A stretch of 64,000 nucleotides of DNA from contig NZ_JNIJ01000038.1 in NCBI RefSeq assembly GCF_000701345.1, forward strand, positions 1 to 64,000. Direction: 5' to 3'. Position numbers and translations under genes: made by a program. Shown in pieces: positions 16,737 to 26,884 of the stretch; position 1 is the first letter of the stretch; every line of letters starts with the position of its first letter. Origin of the DNA: Bradyrhizobium sp. URHD0069 (GTDB lineage Bacteria; Pseudomonadota; Alphaproteobacteria; Rhizobiales; Xanthobacteraceae). The notes beneath the pieces are model-generated. The model saw only the letters and a list, made by a program, of their open reading frames with translations, made no database searches and was not told the DNA's origin.

Positions 16737-18256
16737 CCGCTCCCATCACATTCTCGCTTGCGTTGGCAAACGAGACGGCAACGGCGCATTTGATGGCCGA
16801 CCTGGCACTGCTGATCGGCCCCGGCGATGTCATCACGCTGTCCGGCGATCTCGGCGCCGGGAAAACCGCAGCGGCGCGCGCCTTGATCCGATATCTCGCC
16901 AGCGACGATGCGGTTGAGGTTCCAAGCCCGACCTTCACGCTCGCGCAGACCTACGATCTGCCGGCGTTTCCGCTGGTGCATGCGGATCTCTACCGGATCA
17001 ACGACGCAGCGGAACTGGAAGAGATCGGCTTGTCGCCCTTGCCGGAAGCCACGGTGGCGCTGATCGAATGGCCGGAGCGCGCCCCTGCCGCGCTTCCTCA
17101 GGACCGCATCGACATCGCCCTGAGCCATCGGCCTGCGCTGGGATCGACCGCCCGCGCCGCTGAAATCACCGGCTACGGCAAAGCCGCCGCGCAAGTCGCA
17201 AGGCTGAAGGCACTGGGGCAGTTTTTGACCGAGGCAGGCTATGCGGAGGCAAAACGCCTGCGCATGCCGGGCGACGCCTCGACGCGTTCCTATGCCCGGC
17301 TCAGCCGCGACGACAGCACGGTCATCCTGATGAACGCGCCGCGACGGCCCGACGGGCCGGCGATCTATGACGGACAATCATACAGCGCCGCCGTACATCT
17401 GGCCGAGGACGTCAAGCCGTTTGTCGCCATCGACAACGGCTTACGCGAGCGCGGCTTCTCGGCGCCGGCGATCCATCACGCGGACCTCGATGCCGGATTC
17501 CTGATCACGGAGGATTTCGGCACCGCGGCTTTTGTCGAAGGCGATCCGCCCCAAGCGATCGTTGCGCGCTACGAAAGCGCTGTCGACATGCTGGCGGCGC
17601 TGCATCGGCAAACGTTGCCCGAATCTCTGCCGGTGGCGCCGCAGATCAGCTACCTGATTCCCACTTTCGACATCGATGCGCTATTGGTCGAGATCGGATT
17701 GATGCTCGAATGGTATCTGCCGGACCGCAGGGTCGAACCGACCAATACCATGCGCGCAGACTTCGCGGTGATCTGGCGTGATTTGCTGAGCAAGCTCGCG
17801 TCTGGCCCCAAAACCTGGGTACTACGCGACTTTCATTCCCCCAATCTGATCTGGCTCGACGGACGGCCCGATATTGCGAAAGTCGGCATCATCGACTTTC
17901 AGGACGCTGTGCTGGGCCCCACCGCTTATGATCTGGTGTCGCTGTTGCAGGATGCACGGATCGACGTACCCGAGCAGCTCGAACTTGCGCTGCTGACGCG
18001 CTACATCAAGGCGCGGCGCGCCTCCGAGGGTACCTTCGATCCGGCCGGGTTCGCCGAGCTTTATGCGATCATGTCGGCGCAGCGCAACACGCGGCTGCTC
18101 GGCACCTTTGCGCGGCTCAACGGGCGCGACGGCAAGCCGCAATATTTGCGTCATCAGCCCCGCATCTGGACCTATCTCAACCGCTCACTGGCTCATCCTG
18201 CGCTCGCGCGCGCTCGGGAGTGGTATGCGGCCAACGTCCCGCCACCGGTTCCGTAG
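16733..18256 (+). CDS. Fusion of TsaE (tRNA t6A ATPase) and AmgK-like sugar kinase
   Basis: Residues 1 to about 150 are TsaE, with a Walker A of SGDLGAGKTAAARAL and the family context SPTFTLAQTYD, HADLYRIND and LIEWPERA. TsaE supports TsaB/TsaD in t6A37 modification of tRNA. Residues about 165-507 form an aminoglycoside-phosphotransferase-fold kinase (RMPGDASTRSYARL, VLRDFHSPNLIWLDG, IDFQDA) of the AmgK type, which phosphorylates MurNAc/GlcNAc at C1. MurU, the next step in that route, lies two genes downstream. The start overlaps the divL stop (ATGA). The combined length of 507 residues, with both motif sets intact, supports a true fusion. Confidence 0.9.
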   Translation: MTAPITFSLALANETATAHLMADLALLIGPGDVITLSGDLGAGKTAAARALIRYLASDDAVEVPSPTFTLAQTYDLPAFPLVHADLYRINDAAELEEIGLSPLPEATVALIEWPERAPAALPQDRIDIALSHRPALGSTARAAEITGYGKAAAQVARLKALGQFLTEAGYAEAKRLRMPGDASTRSYARLSRDDSTVILMNAPRRPDGPAIYDGQSYSAAVHLAEDVKPFVAIDNGLRERGFSAPAIHHADLDAGFLITEDFGTAAFVEGDPPQAIVARYESAVDMLAALHRQTLPESLPVAPQISYLIPTFDIDALLVEIGLMLEWYLPDRRVEPTNTMRADFAVIWRDLLSKLASGPKTWVLRDFHSPNLIWLDGRPDIAKVGIIDFQDAVLGPTAYDLVSLLQDARIDVPEQLELALLTRYIKARRASEGTFDPAGFAELYAIMSAQRNTRLLGTFARLNGRDGKPQYLRHQPRIWTYLNRSLAHPALARAREWYAANVPPPVP

Positions 18257-18346
18257 ATTTACCGGTTGTTAGCTGGCCTGGCCTTAATCTAGGGTAGATC
18301 TAGCACATTGACGCGTGGGCGGCTGCTGGAGGGCGGGAGCGAAACC

Positions 18347-18664
18347 ATGGTGGCGGAACGGCGCAAAGGCGAGCGCGTCACGTTCGAACGCGGCATCGGC
18401 GCGCATATGATGGGTATCGACGGCACCTGGCGGCGCGAATGCACGATGGACGATGTCTCGGAAACCGGCGCCAAGCTTACCGTGGAAGGCTCCGTCGAGG
18501 GACTGCATCTCAAGGAGTTCTTCCTGCTGCTGTCGTCCACTGGCCTTGCCTACCGCCGCTGCGAGCTGGCCTGGGTCAACGGCGACCAGATCGGGGTCAA
18601 TTTCCTCAGAACCGGCGACAAGAAGAAAAAGACGATGCGGCGTGCGCAGGCGGCAGAGGCCTGA
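18347..18664 (+). CDS. PilZ-domain protein
   Basis: This 105-residue single-domain protein is a predicted c-di-GMP receptor. Both ligand motifs are visible: RxxxR in ERRKGERV at the N-terminus and DxSxxG in DDVSETGAKL about 30 residues later. The ATG at 18347 has GGGAGC upstream and is preferred to a TTG at 18308. It lies between amgK and murU, so c-di-GMP control of envelope growth is a reasonable but untested inference. Confidence 0.88.
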   Translation: MVAERRKGERVTFERGIGAHMMGIDGTWRRECTMDDVSETGAKLTVEGSVEGLHLKEFFLLLSSTGLAYRRCELAWVNGDQIGVNFLRTGDKKKKTMRRAQAAEA

Positions 18665-18848
18665 ACCCGCAGGCGTCCTGGTCGTACAGCCGTCATGCAG
18701 GGCGGTTATGGCATCAGCGATCGGTGGCTGGCGCGATCCACCGTGGTATGATCGGCGCCACGTTAACGACTTGCGCGTATTCTGATCGCCAAACCGGTAT
18801 CGCCTTTTGCGGAATGCGTACCAACAACGGTTCGAGAAATCTCTGAAG

Positions 18849-19571
18849 ATGTCCGTCAAACCAACCAAAGCCATGGTGCTCGCCGCAGGACTTGGCGTAC
18901 GCATGCGCCCTTTGACGGACCGAATGCCAAAACCGCTGGTACCCGTGGCGGGCCGCCCCCTGCTCGATCATGTGCTCGACAAGCTCGGCGACGCCGGTAC
19001 CGGCGAGGCCGTTGTCAATGTGCACTATTTGCCCGACCAGATCATCAATCACGTCGCGCCGCGCACGCGGCCCCGCGTGATCATCTCGGACGAGCGAGAT
19101 CAGGTGCTCGGCACCGGCGGCGGCGTCGTCAAGGCGCTGCCCTTGCTTGGCAAGGCTCCATTCTTCCTCGTCAATGCCGATACTATGTGGATCGATGGCG
19201 TGCGGCCCAATCTGGCGCGGCTCGCCGAAGCCTTCGATCCCGCGCGGATGGATATTCTGCTTTTGATGGCGCCGACGATAAGCAGCATCGGTTACGGCGG
19301 ACGCGGCGACTACGCCATGCTGCCGGATGGCGCGTTGCGCAAGCGCAGGGAACATCAGGTGGTTCCGTTCGTCTATGCGGGTGCGGCGGTCATGTCGCCG
19401 GCGCTGTTTGCGGACGCCCCGTCGGGCGAGTTTTCGCTGACCAAGATGTTCGATCGCGCCAATGAGCAGGAGCGGCTGTTCGGCCTGCGGCTGGATGGCG
19501 TGTGGATGCATGTGGGAACCCCCGACGCGGTGCACGCGGCGGAAGAGGCCTTTCTCGCCAGCGTCGCCTGA
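18849..19571 (+). CDS. murU: MurU-like N-acetylmuramate-1-phosphate uridylyltransferase
   Basis: This 240-residue nucleotidyltransferase carries the signature MVLAAGLGVRMRPLTD with PKPLVPVAGRPL. The metal aspartate is in FFLVNADTMW, and the C-terminal GVWMHVGTPDAV is typical of the family. In the AmgK/MurU salvage route it makes UDP-MurNAc, bypassing the early, fosfomycin-sensitive steps. The ATG at 18849 is chosen over 18807 because similarity begins with MSVKPTKAMVLAAG. The kinase half of the pathway is the C-terminal part of the gene at 16733. Confidence 0.92.
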   Translation: MSVKPTKAMVLAAGLGVRMRPLTDRMPKPLVPVAGRPLLDHVLDKLGDAGTGEAVVNVHYLPDQIINHVAPRTRPRVIISDERDQVLGTGGGVVKALPLLGKAPFFLVNADTMWIDGVRPNLARLAEAFDPARMDILLLMAPTISSIGYGGRGDYAMLPDGALRKRREHQVVPFVYAGAAVMSPALFADAPSGEFSLTKMFDRANEQERLFGLRLDGVWMHVGTPDAVHAAEEAFLASVA

Positions 19572-19609
19572 AGCCATATCATTCTGAAGCCATGTCATTT
19601 TGGGATGCG

Positions 19610-19710
19610 CCGTAGGGCGCAGACCTCAGATGTGCCATTGCACATCGGGAATCTTGAGATTTCCGGGTTCGATCTTCGACGCGCCCCGGAGTGACGGCGA
19701 TCCTCGGCGA
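19610..19710. repeat. REP-like intergenic repeat between murU and addB
   Basis: A hairpin of GATGTGC and GCACATC arms around CATT (19629-19646) is followed by the imperfect palindrome around GGAATCTTGAGATTTCC and by TTCGATCTTCGACGCGCCCC. I recognise this string as one that recurs between genes in Bradyrhizobium-type genomes. It is not coding. Confidence 0.5.
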
Positions 19711-19766
19711 CTCCCTCCTCAATGCTGCCCATGCCATGATGCACCTGATCGCGAATCAGGAAGCCC

Positions 19767-22700
19767 ATGCGCGTTTTCAGTGTTCCAGTATCTGCGCCGT
19801 TTTTGCGCACCGTCATTGCTGCGCTGGTCGATGGCAGGCTGGTCGAGGGCTTTGAGGCCCGCGTGCATCCGGAAAAACTAGTCCAGGCGACGCTCTATCT
19901 GCCGACCCGGCGCGCCGGGCGGATGGCGCGGGAAATCTTTCTCGATGAATTGAAGACTGACGCAGTCGTGCTGCCGCGGATCGTCGCGCTCGGCGATATC
20001 GACGAAGACGAACTGGCGTTTGCGCAAGAGGCCGAGCCATACGGCGGAGCGGCGCCGCTGGACGTTCCGCCGAAGCTCGGGGAACTTGAACGAAAACTCA
20101 CGCTGGCAAGACTGGTCGCAGCCTGGGCCAAAAGCCCGGTCTCGGCGCCGCTTGTCGTCGGCGGCCCGGCATCGACGCTGGCATTGGCCGGCGATCTGGC
20201 GCGCCTGATGGACGACATGGTCACCCGTGGCGTCGGTTGGGAAGCGCTTGACGGGCTGGTGCCGGACCAACTCGACAAATACTGGCAGCACTCGCTCGAC
20301 TTCCTGAGGATCGCGCGACAGGCGTGGCCCGCGCATCTGGCCGAAATCGGGAAGATCGAACCCGCGGCGCGGCGCGATCTGTTGATCGAGGCGGAAGCCG
20401 CACGCCTGAGCGCGCATCACGACGGTCCGGTAATCGCGGCGGGCTCGACCGGATCGATGCCGGCGACGGCGAAATTCCTGCGAGCCGTTGCGGCTCTGCC
20501 GCAAGGCGCGGTGGTGCTGCCGGGGCTCGACACCGATCTCGACGACGACGCGTGGCAGCTGATCGGTGGTATCAGGAACGCGCAAGGGAAAATCACCACG
20601 CCGCCGGCGTCGAACCATCCGCAATTCGCGATGCATGCGCTGCTGCATCGATTTGGCGTCAAGCGCCATGACGTCGAAATCTTAGCACAGCCGGCGGCGC
20701 AGGGACGCGATGTCCTGGTCTCCGAGGCGATGCGGCCTTCGAACGCGACCGCGCAATGGCACCGGCGGCTAACCCAGCCTGACATCGTCGCGAAGATTTC
20801 GCTCGGGATGGCAAATCTCGCGGTCATCGAAGCTGACAACCCCGAGATGGAGGCGCTGGCGATCGCGGTCGCGATGCGCGAGGCGCGGCACCTGAACAAA
20901 TCGGCAGCGCTGGTGACACCGGATCGCGCACTGGCGCGGCGGGTGATGGCGGCGCTCGGCCGCTGGAACCTCGAATTCGACGATTCCGGCGGCGACGCGC
21001 TGATGGACACGTCAGCGGGAGTTTTCGCTCGGCTGGCCGCGGAAGCGGTGGCAAAACAGCTTGAGCCGCCGACGCTGCTGGCGCTCTTGAAGCATCCACT
21101 GTTTCGCCTGGGCAGCGCGGAGGGTGCGTTCAAGGACGCCGTTGAAATCCTAGAACTGACGCTGTTGCGCGGCACTCGGCCGCAAGCGGCAAGTGCTGGC
21201 CTTGCGCACGACTTCGGGCGCTTCCGCGCTGAACTTGCAAAACTGAGGAATGGCGAGACGTCCTCGCTGCACGGCTCAGAGCCAAGGACCCGGCTTGGAG
21301 GCCCCGCGCTCGATCGAGCCCAAGCCCTGATCACTGCTTTGCAGGTGGCGTTCTCGCCGCTTGAAAGTCTTTCCTCCTCGAAACCATATGATTTCGCCGA
21401 GCTTGCGGCCTGCCATCGCGAGGTGCTGACGGCGCTGTCTCGCGACCAGCACGGCGTCGCGATCGCTTTCGAGGGACCGCAGGGATCAACGCTAACCACC
21501 GCGTTCGACGATCTGCTCGGCATCAAGACGCAAAGCGGGCTGATGGTCCAGCTTGGTGACTATCCGGAGGTATTTCAGACCGCGTTTGCCGACCGCCCGG
21601 TGCGACGGTCGGAATCGGCGAACGCACATCTCCACATCTATGGCCAATTGGAAGCGCGGCTGACGCAATCCGACCGCGTGATTCTCGGCGGGCTGGTCGA
21701 GAGCGTCTGGCCGCCGGCGCCACGGGTCGATCCGTGGCTGAGTCGGCCGATGCGGCACGAGCTCGGGCTCGATCTGCCGGAGCGGCGCATCGGCCTCTCC
21801 GCGCACGACTTTGCGCAATTGCTCGGCGCCGACAATGTCATCCTCAGTCACGCCGCGAAAGTCGGCGGTGCGCCGGCGGTGGCATCGCGTTTCCTACATC
21901 GGCTGGAGGCGGTTGCAGGCGAGGAGCGCTGGAAGGCCGCGAAGGCGGCGGGCGAGAAATACGTTCGCTTCGCCAATGAACTGGACCGGCCCGAAAAGGT
22001 TCAGCCGGTCCCGCAGCCCGCGCCAACGCCGCCGCGCGCGACGAGGCCGCTAAAACTGTCGGTAACCGCGATCGAGGACTGGCTGCGCGATCCCTATACG
22101 ATCTATGCGAAATACATTTTGAAGCTGGCCCCGCTCGACCCCGTCGACATGCCGCTGTCGGCCGCCGACCGCGGTTCGGCGATCCACGATGCGCTCGGCG
22201 AATTTACCCAGACCTTCTCCGCGACGCTTCCCGACGATCCCGCGCGCGCCTTGCGCGGCATCGGCGAGAAATATTTCGCGCCGCTGATGCAGCGGCCGGA
22301 AGCGCGGGCGTTGTGGTGGCCGCGCTTCCAGCGCATCGCCGCCTGGTTCGCGGAATGGGAAATCGCACGACGCAACAATGTCAGCGCGATCGAAGCCGAA
22401 ATCAGAGGTGAAATCGCGATTCCTCTCGACAACGAGCGCATCTTCCATCTGTCCGCCCGCGCCGATCGGATCGAACGCCGCCGTGACGGCACGTTTGCAA
22501 TCCTCGATTACAAGACCGGGCAGCCGCCGACCGGCAAGCAGGTGCGCATGGGACTGTCGCCGCAGCTCACGCTGGAGGCGGCGATCTTGCGGGAAGGCGG
22601 CTTTGACGGTATTCCGGCAGACGCTTCCGTCAGCGAGCTCAGCTATGTCAGGCTTAGCGGCAACAACCCGCCGGGCGAGCAAAAGCCGCTGGAGCTGAAG

Positions 22701-22913
22701 ATCAACAAGAGCGATCAATCGCAGCTGCCTGATGTTGCCGCCGACGAGGCGCGACGGAAGTTGGAGGCGCTGATCCGCGCCTTCGAGGACGAAAGTCAGG
22801 CCTATACCTCGCTCAATCTTTCGATGTGGTCGAACCGCTACGGCAGTTACGATGATCTCGCCCGCATCAAGGAATGGTCCGCGGCCGGCGGCCTGGGGAT
22901 CGAAGAATGGTAG
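19767..22913 (+). CDS. addB: AddB subunit of the AddAB recombination nuclease
   Basis: This 1048-residue protein partners AddA in double-strand-break end processing. The N-terminal half is an inactive helicase-like fold without a clear Walker A (TLYLPTRRAGRMAREIFL stands in its place). The C-terminal RecB-like nuclease is intact (RGSAIHDALGEF, AILDYKTGQPPTGKQV). The cysteines that hold a 4Fe-4S cluster in Bacillus AddB are absent around LRDPYTIYAKYILKL, so this is the iron-free alphaproteobacterial type. Its stop overlaps the addA start. Confidence 0.95.
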   Translation: MRVFSVPVSAPFLRTVIAALVDGRLVEGFEARVHPEKLVQATLYLPTRRAGRMAREIFLDELKTDAVVLPRIVALGDIDEDELAFAQEAEPYGGAAPLDVPPKLGELERKLTLARLVAAWAKSPVSAPLVVGGPASTLALAGDLARLMDDMVTRGVGWEALDGLVPDQLDKYWQHSLDFLRIARQAWPAHLAEIGKIEPAARRDLLIEAEAARLSAHHDGPVIAAGSTGSMPATAKFLRAVAALPQGAVVLPGLDTDLDDDAWQLIGGIRNAQGKITTPPASNHPQFAMHALLHRFGVKRHDVEILAQPAAQGRDVLVSEAMRPSNATAQWHRRLTQPDIVAKISLGMANLAVIEADNPEMEALAIAVAMREARHLNKSAALVTPDRALARRVMAALGRWNLEFDDSGGDALMDTSAGVFARLAAEAVAKQLEPPTLLALLKHPLFRLGSAEGAFKDAVEILELTLLRGTRPQAASAGLAHDFGRFRAELAKLRNGETSSLHGSEPRTRLGGPALDRAQALITALQVAFSPLESLSSSKPYDFAELAACHREVLTALSRDQHGVAIAFEGPQGSTLTTAFDDLLGIKTQSGLMVQLGDYPEVFQTAFADRPVRRSESANAHLHIYGQLEARLTQSDRVILGGLVESVWPPAPRVDPWLSRPMRHELGLDLPERRIGLSAHDFAQLLGADNVILSHAAKVGGAPAVASRFLHRLEAVAGEERWKAAKAAGEKYVRFANELDRPEKVQPVPQPAPTPPRATRPLKLSVTAIEDWLRDPYTIYAKYILKLAPLDPVDMPLSAADRGSAIHDALGEFTQTFSATLPDDPARALRGIGEKYFAPLMQRPEARALWWPRFQRIAAWFAEWEIARRNNVSAIEAEIRGEIAIPLDNERIFHLSARADRIERRRDGTFAILDYKTGQPPTGKQVRMGLSPQLTLEAAILREGGFDGIPADASVSELSYVRLSGNNPPGEQKPLELKINKSDQSQLPDVAADEARRKLEALIRAFEDESQAYTSLNLSMWSNRYGSYDDLARIKEWSAAGGLGIEEW

Positions 22914-25900
22914 CCGCGTCGCGCCCTATCCCCGATGCCGTCCGCGCCACGCAGGCGCGCGCATCGGATCCCGCCTCCTCCGCGTTCGTCTCGGCGAATG
23001 CCGGTTCGGGCAAGACGCATGTGCTGGTGCAGCGGGTGATCCGGCTATTGCTCGACAACGTGCCGCCGGAGAAAGTTCTTTGCATCACCTTCACCAAGGC
23101 CGCCGCGGCCAATATGGCGGAGCGGGTATTTTCTACGCTCGGTCACTGGATCACGCTCGATGACGACGCGCTCGATGCCGCGATCCGCGATGCTGGAATA
23201 GCGCGCCCTGACGCGAAACTTCGGATGCGCGCCCGTGAGCTGTTCGCCTGCGCGCTGGAAACGCCGGGTGGCCTGAAAGTGCAGACCATCCACGCGCTGT
23301 GCACCCGGCTGCTGCAGCAATTTCCGTTCGAAGCCAACGTGCCGGCGCGCTTCACGGTGCTCGACGAGCGTGACCAGAACGAGATGATGGAGCGCGCCAA
23401 TCTCGCGGTCTTGCTCGACGCCTCCCGCGATCCCGATAGCGCGGCAGGGCGTGCGCTCAATATCGCGATGGCCAGTGCGGCCGATGTTACCTTCAAGGAT
23501 GTCGTGCGCGAGGCTTGTCTCAGCCGCGATCACTTCATGGCGTGGACCGACAGTGCTGGAAGCACCGGCGCCGCAGCCGCACAGATGTCCGCTGCACTTG
23601 GCGTCGATCCCACCGAGCGCATCGAAGACGTCGAGCGCGAGATCATCGACGGACCGAACTTGCCGCGATCGCGGTGGAAAGAAGTCGCTGTGGTCCTCGA
23701 GACCGGCAACAAATCCGATCAGGACCAGGCGTTGCGGCTTCGCGAGGCGTTGCTATTTACCGGCATCGCGCAAGTGGACGAGTATCTCGGCGTATTCCTT
23801 ACCGAAGAGCGTACGCCGCGCAAAACTGTGGTGACGAAGAAATTCTGCGACAACAACCCGGCGCTTGCGCGCTTGTTCGAAGCGGAAGCTCGCCGCATCG
23901 AGCCGCTCATCGAGCGGCGCCGGGCGATGACCATCCGCGACCGGACCCAGGCGCTGTTGGAAATCGCGACCGCGGCGGCGGCGAATTATCGGCGCGAGAA
24001 GCAGGAGCGCGGTCTGCTCGACTATGACGATTTGATCGACAAGACACTTGCGATGCTGGATCGTGTTTCCTCCGGCTGGGTGCACTACAAGCTCGATCGC
24101 GGCGTCGACCACGTACTGATCGACGAGGCGCAGGATACCAGCCCCCGGCAATGGGACATCGTTGCCCATATCATTTCCGAGTTCACGTCGGGAGAAGGCG
24201 CGCGCGACGGCGCCATCCGCACGATCTTCGCGGTTGGCGACGAGAAGCAGTCGATCTTTTCGTTTCAGGGCGCTGCGCCGCGCGAATTCGATGCCCGTCG
24301 CAGAGAACTACATAGGAAGTTTACCGATGCCGGGCTGAAGTTCGACCCTCTCTCGTTCACCTATTCGTTCCGCTCGGGACCCGCGATCCTGCAATCCGTG
24401 GATTTCGTGTTCCGCGAGGAAACGATCTATCGAAGCATCCATGCGGAAAACGCCTATCCGCTGCACGAGGCACTGACCGACGCCGGGCCGAGCCTGATCG
24501 ATCTCTGGGAATTGCAGCTGCCGGACGACAAGCAAAACATCGAAGGCTGGCGCGCGCCCTTCGATGCGGTGTCGGAGACGAGCCCAGAGGTTCGGCTCGC
24601 CAAGCGCATTCAAGCCGAGATCAAGCGGCTCGTCGACAGCGGCACCATAACCGGCCACGCCGGCAATCGCCGGCCGCTGAGCTATGGCGACATGCTGGTG
24701 CTGGTGCGGCGGCGCGGCAACGCCTTCGACGCAGTCATCCAGGCGCTGAAACACGCCAACGTTCCCGTTGCCGGCGCCGACCGGCTGAAGCTCACCGAGC
24801 ACATCGCGATCATCGACCTGATGAATCTCGCCGACGCGCTGTTGTTGCCGCAGGACGATCTGGCGCTGGCGGTGGCGCTCAAAAGTCCGCTGTTCGGCCT
24901 TAACGATGACGATCTGTTTGAGCTGGCGTGGCAGCGCAAGGGATCGCTGCGCCATGCCTTGAGCCTGCACGCCGCGACGGATAGCCGATTCACGGCTGCG
25001 CTGAAGCGTCTTGAACAATGCGAGCGACGTTTTGCCACGGAAACGCCGTTTGCGTTCTATGCCGGGTTGCTCGGCGGCGAGGGCGGCCGGGCCCGAATCC
25101 TGAGACGGCTCGGGCATGAAGCCAATGACGCGCTCGACGAGTTTCTCGAGCTCGCTTTGGGCTATGAGCGCAAAGCGCCCGCCTCGCTGCAGGGCTTCAT
25201 GGCGTGGCTGCGCGCGGCCGATACCGAAGTGAAGCGCGATATGGAAATTTCGCGCGATGAAGTCCGCGTCATGACCGTGCACGGCGCGAAGGGGCTGGAG
25301 GCGCCGGTGGTTTTTCTGGTCGATACCACTTCCTCGCCTTCGGATACGCAGCGGCTGAAACTCATTCATCTGCCGCAAGGCAATGCGGCACCTCATGCGC
25401 CCGGCGTCGTGGTCTGGGCCGGCAAGAAGGCCGACGACCCTGCGGCGGTCGCAGCGGCCCGCACGGCAATGCTTGGCGAGACCGAGGATGAATACCGCCG
25501 CCTGCTTTATGTGGCGATGACGCGCGCGGCCGATCGCCTGATCGTCGGCGGCTGCATGCCCGGCAACATGGGCACCGTGCGCAAATTCTCCTGGTACGAC
25601 CTGATCGTCAAAGGCCTCGCCAATTCCGGATTGCACGAGCAGACCATCGAGACGCGGGACGGCCCGGTGAAGCGCTACGCGCGGCCGGAGGATGTCACGG
25701 CCCAGATCGGCAAAGCCGCGGCTCCGGTGACGGCCGCCTCGCTCGAACTGCCGTCATGGCTGCGGACGCCGGCGCCGCCAGAGACCACCGCCGACAACCT
25801 GCTGCGCCCTTCCGGCCCTGCGGAGGATGAAGGTCGCAGCATCCGAACCGGCGAATCCATCGAGTTGCGTGCGCGCGCGTTGCAGCGCGGCACGCTGGTG

Positions 25901-26410
25901 CACCGGCTGCTGCAATCCCTGCCCGACGTTGCCGACGACCGCCGTCGCGATGCGGCGCTGCGATACCTTGCCCGCAACACGGACGGCTGGACCGACGGCG
26001 ACCGCGAGGCGCTTGCAGAAGCGGTGCTGGCCGTAGTTGACGATCCACGCTTCGCGCTGGTGTTTGCGCCCGGCAGCCGCGCCGAAATCTCGATCGTGGG
26101 GCGGCTGGACCGTCCGGGACGGCCGCCGGCGCTGGTTTCCGGGCAAATCGATCGGCTGGTGGTGACGCCAAGCGAGGTCTTGATCGTCGATTTCAAGACC
26201 AATCATGCCCCGCCAAAACTCCCGGCCGAGGCGCCTTGGACCTACGTCCGGCAGCTCGCGCTCTACCGCGCGGTGCTGAAGAAACTTTATCCCCAGCTGC
26301 CGGTCCGCGCGGCATTACTTTGGACGGAAACGCCTGCCTTGATGGAGATTCCTGCTCCCGCTCTGGACGCGCAACAGGCAGCCATTATCCTAAGGGATGA
26401 CCGAGCTTGA
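22907..26410 (+). CDS. addA: AddA helicase-nuclease
   Basis: This 1167-residue UvrD-family helicase is fused to a RecB nuclease. Walker A is in SANAGSGKTHVLVQRV (residues about 29-44). Helicase motifs follow (LIDEAQDTSPRQWDI, AVGDEKQSIFSFQGA, VMTVHGAKGLEAPVVFLVD, YVAMTRAADRLIVGG). The C-terminal nuclease has GQIDRLVV and VLIVDFKTNHAPP. With AddB it resects broken DNA for RecA. The ATG at 22907 overlaps the addB TAG by seven bases. Confidence 0.97.
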   Translation: MVAASRPIPDAVRATQARASDPASSAFVSANAGSGKTHVLVQRVIRLLLDNVPPEKVLCITFTKAAAANMAERVFSTLGHWITLDDDALDAAIRDAGIARPDAKLRMRARELFACALETPGGLKVQTIHALCTRLLQQFPFEANVPARFTVLDERDQNEMMERANLAVLLDASRDPDSAAGRALNIAMASAADVTFKDVVREACLSRDHFMAWTDSAGSTGAAAAQMSAALGVDPTERIEDVEREIIDGPNLPRSRWKEVAVVLETGNKSDQDQALRLREALLFTGIAQVDEYLGVFLTEERTPRKTVVTKKFCDNNPALARLFEAEARRIEPLIERRRAMTIRDRTQALLEIATAAAANYRREKQERGLLDYDDLIDKTLAMLDRVSSGWVHYKLDRGVDHVLIDEAQDTSPRQWDIVAHIISEFTSGEGARDGAIRTIFAVGDEKQSIFSFQGAAPREFDARRRELHRKFTDAGLKFDPLSFTYSFRSGPAILQSVDFVFREETIYRSIHAENAYPLHEALTDAGPSLIDLWELQLPDDKQNIEGWRAPFDAVSETSPEVRLAKRIQAEIKRLVDSGTITGHAGNRRPLSYGDMLVLVRRRGNAFDAVIQALKHANVPVAGADRLKLTEHIAIIDLMNLADALLLPQDDLALAVALKSPLFGLNDDDLFELAWQRKGSLRHALSLHAATDSRFTAALKRLEQCERRFATETPFAFYAGLLGGEGGRARILRRLGHEANDALDEFLELALGYERKAPASLQGFMAWLRAADTEVKRDMEISRDEVRVMTVHGAKGLEAPVVFLVDTTSSPSDTQRLKLIHLPQGNAAPHAPGVVVWAGKKADDPAAVAAARTAMLGETEDEYRRLLYVAMTRAADRLIVGGCMPGNMGTVRKFSWYDLIVKGLANSGLHEQTIETRDGPVKRYARPEDVTAQIGKAAAPVTAASLELPSWLRTPAPPETTADNLLRPSGPAEDEGRSIRTGESIELRARALQRGTLVHRLLQSLPDVADDRRRDAALRYLARNTDGWTDGDREALAEAVLAVVDDPRFALVFAPGSRAEISIVGRLDRPGRPPALVSGQIDRLVVTPSEVLIVDFKTNHAPPKLPAEAPWTYVRQLALYRAVLKKLYPQLPVRAALLWTETPALMEIPAPALDAQQAAIILRDDRA

Positions 26411-26499
26411 CCCGGCAACGCCGCGTTCATAGGTTGATCGCATGATCAAGGCGGCGATTCCCGAGGGCCGCGTTTTCCCGAACTGAACGAGGTATTCCA

Positions 26500-26820
26500 A
26501 TGGCCGTTGGCAAGGTTTCTGACGCCGATTTCGACGCCGAAGTACTCAAGGCGACCGGCCCGGTCGTGGTCGATTTCTGGGCCGAATGGTGCGGCCCCTG
26601 CCGCATGATCGCACCCGCGCTTGACGAGATTTCCGGCGTGATGGGCGACAAGGTCAAGATCGTGAAGCTGAACGTCGACGAGAGCCCGAAGACGGCTTCC
26701 AAATACGGCGTGATGTCGATCCCGACGCTGATGATCTTCAAAGGCGGCGAGATGGCCTCGCGCCAGGTCGGCGCCGCGCCGAAGCAGAAGCTGCAGCAGT
26801 GGATATCGGCTGCGGTCTGA
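26500..26820 (+). CDS. trxA: Thioredoxin
   Basis: This 106-residue cytoplasmic disulfide reductase has active site WCGPC (Cys31 and Cys34) in FWAEWCGPCRM, the conserved cis-proline in SIPTLMIFK and the C-terminal GAAPKQKLQQW. It follows addA by 89 bases in the same direction, an order common in Rhizobiales. Confidence 0.98.
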   Translation: MAVGKVSDADFDAEVLKATGPVVVDFWAEWCGPCRMIAPALDEISGVMGDKVKIVKLNVDESPKTASKYGVMSIPTLMIFKGGEMASRQVGAAPKQKLQQWISAAV

Positions 26821-26847
26821 CGCCGTCGTACAAATAAATTGCTCTCA

Positions 26848-26876
26848 CGGCCGGCGAAGAGCCGGCCGTTTGCGTT
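26848..26876 (+). terminator. Rho-independent terminator after trxA
   Basis: CGGCCGGC (26848-26855), a five-base loop and GCCGGCCG (26861-26868) form an eight-base-pair stem followed by TTTGCGTT, 28 bases past the trxA stop. The T-tract is short, so efficiency is uncertain. Confidence 0.65.
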
Positions 26877-26884
26877 GAGAGGGT

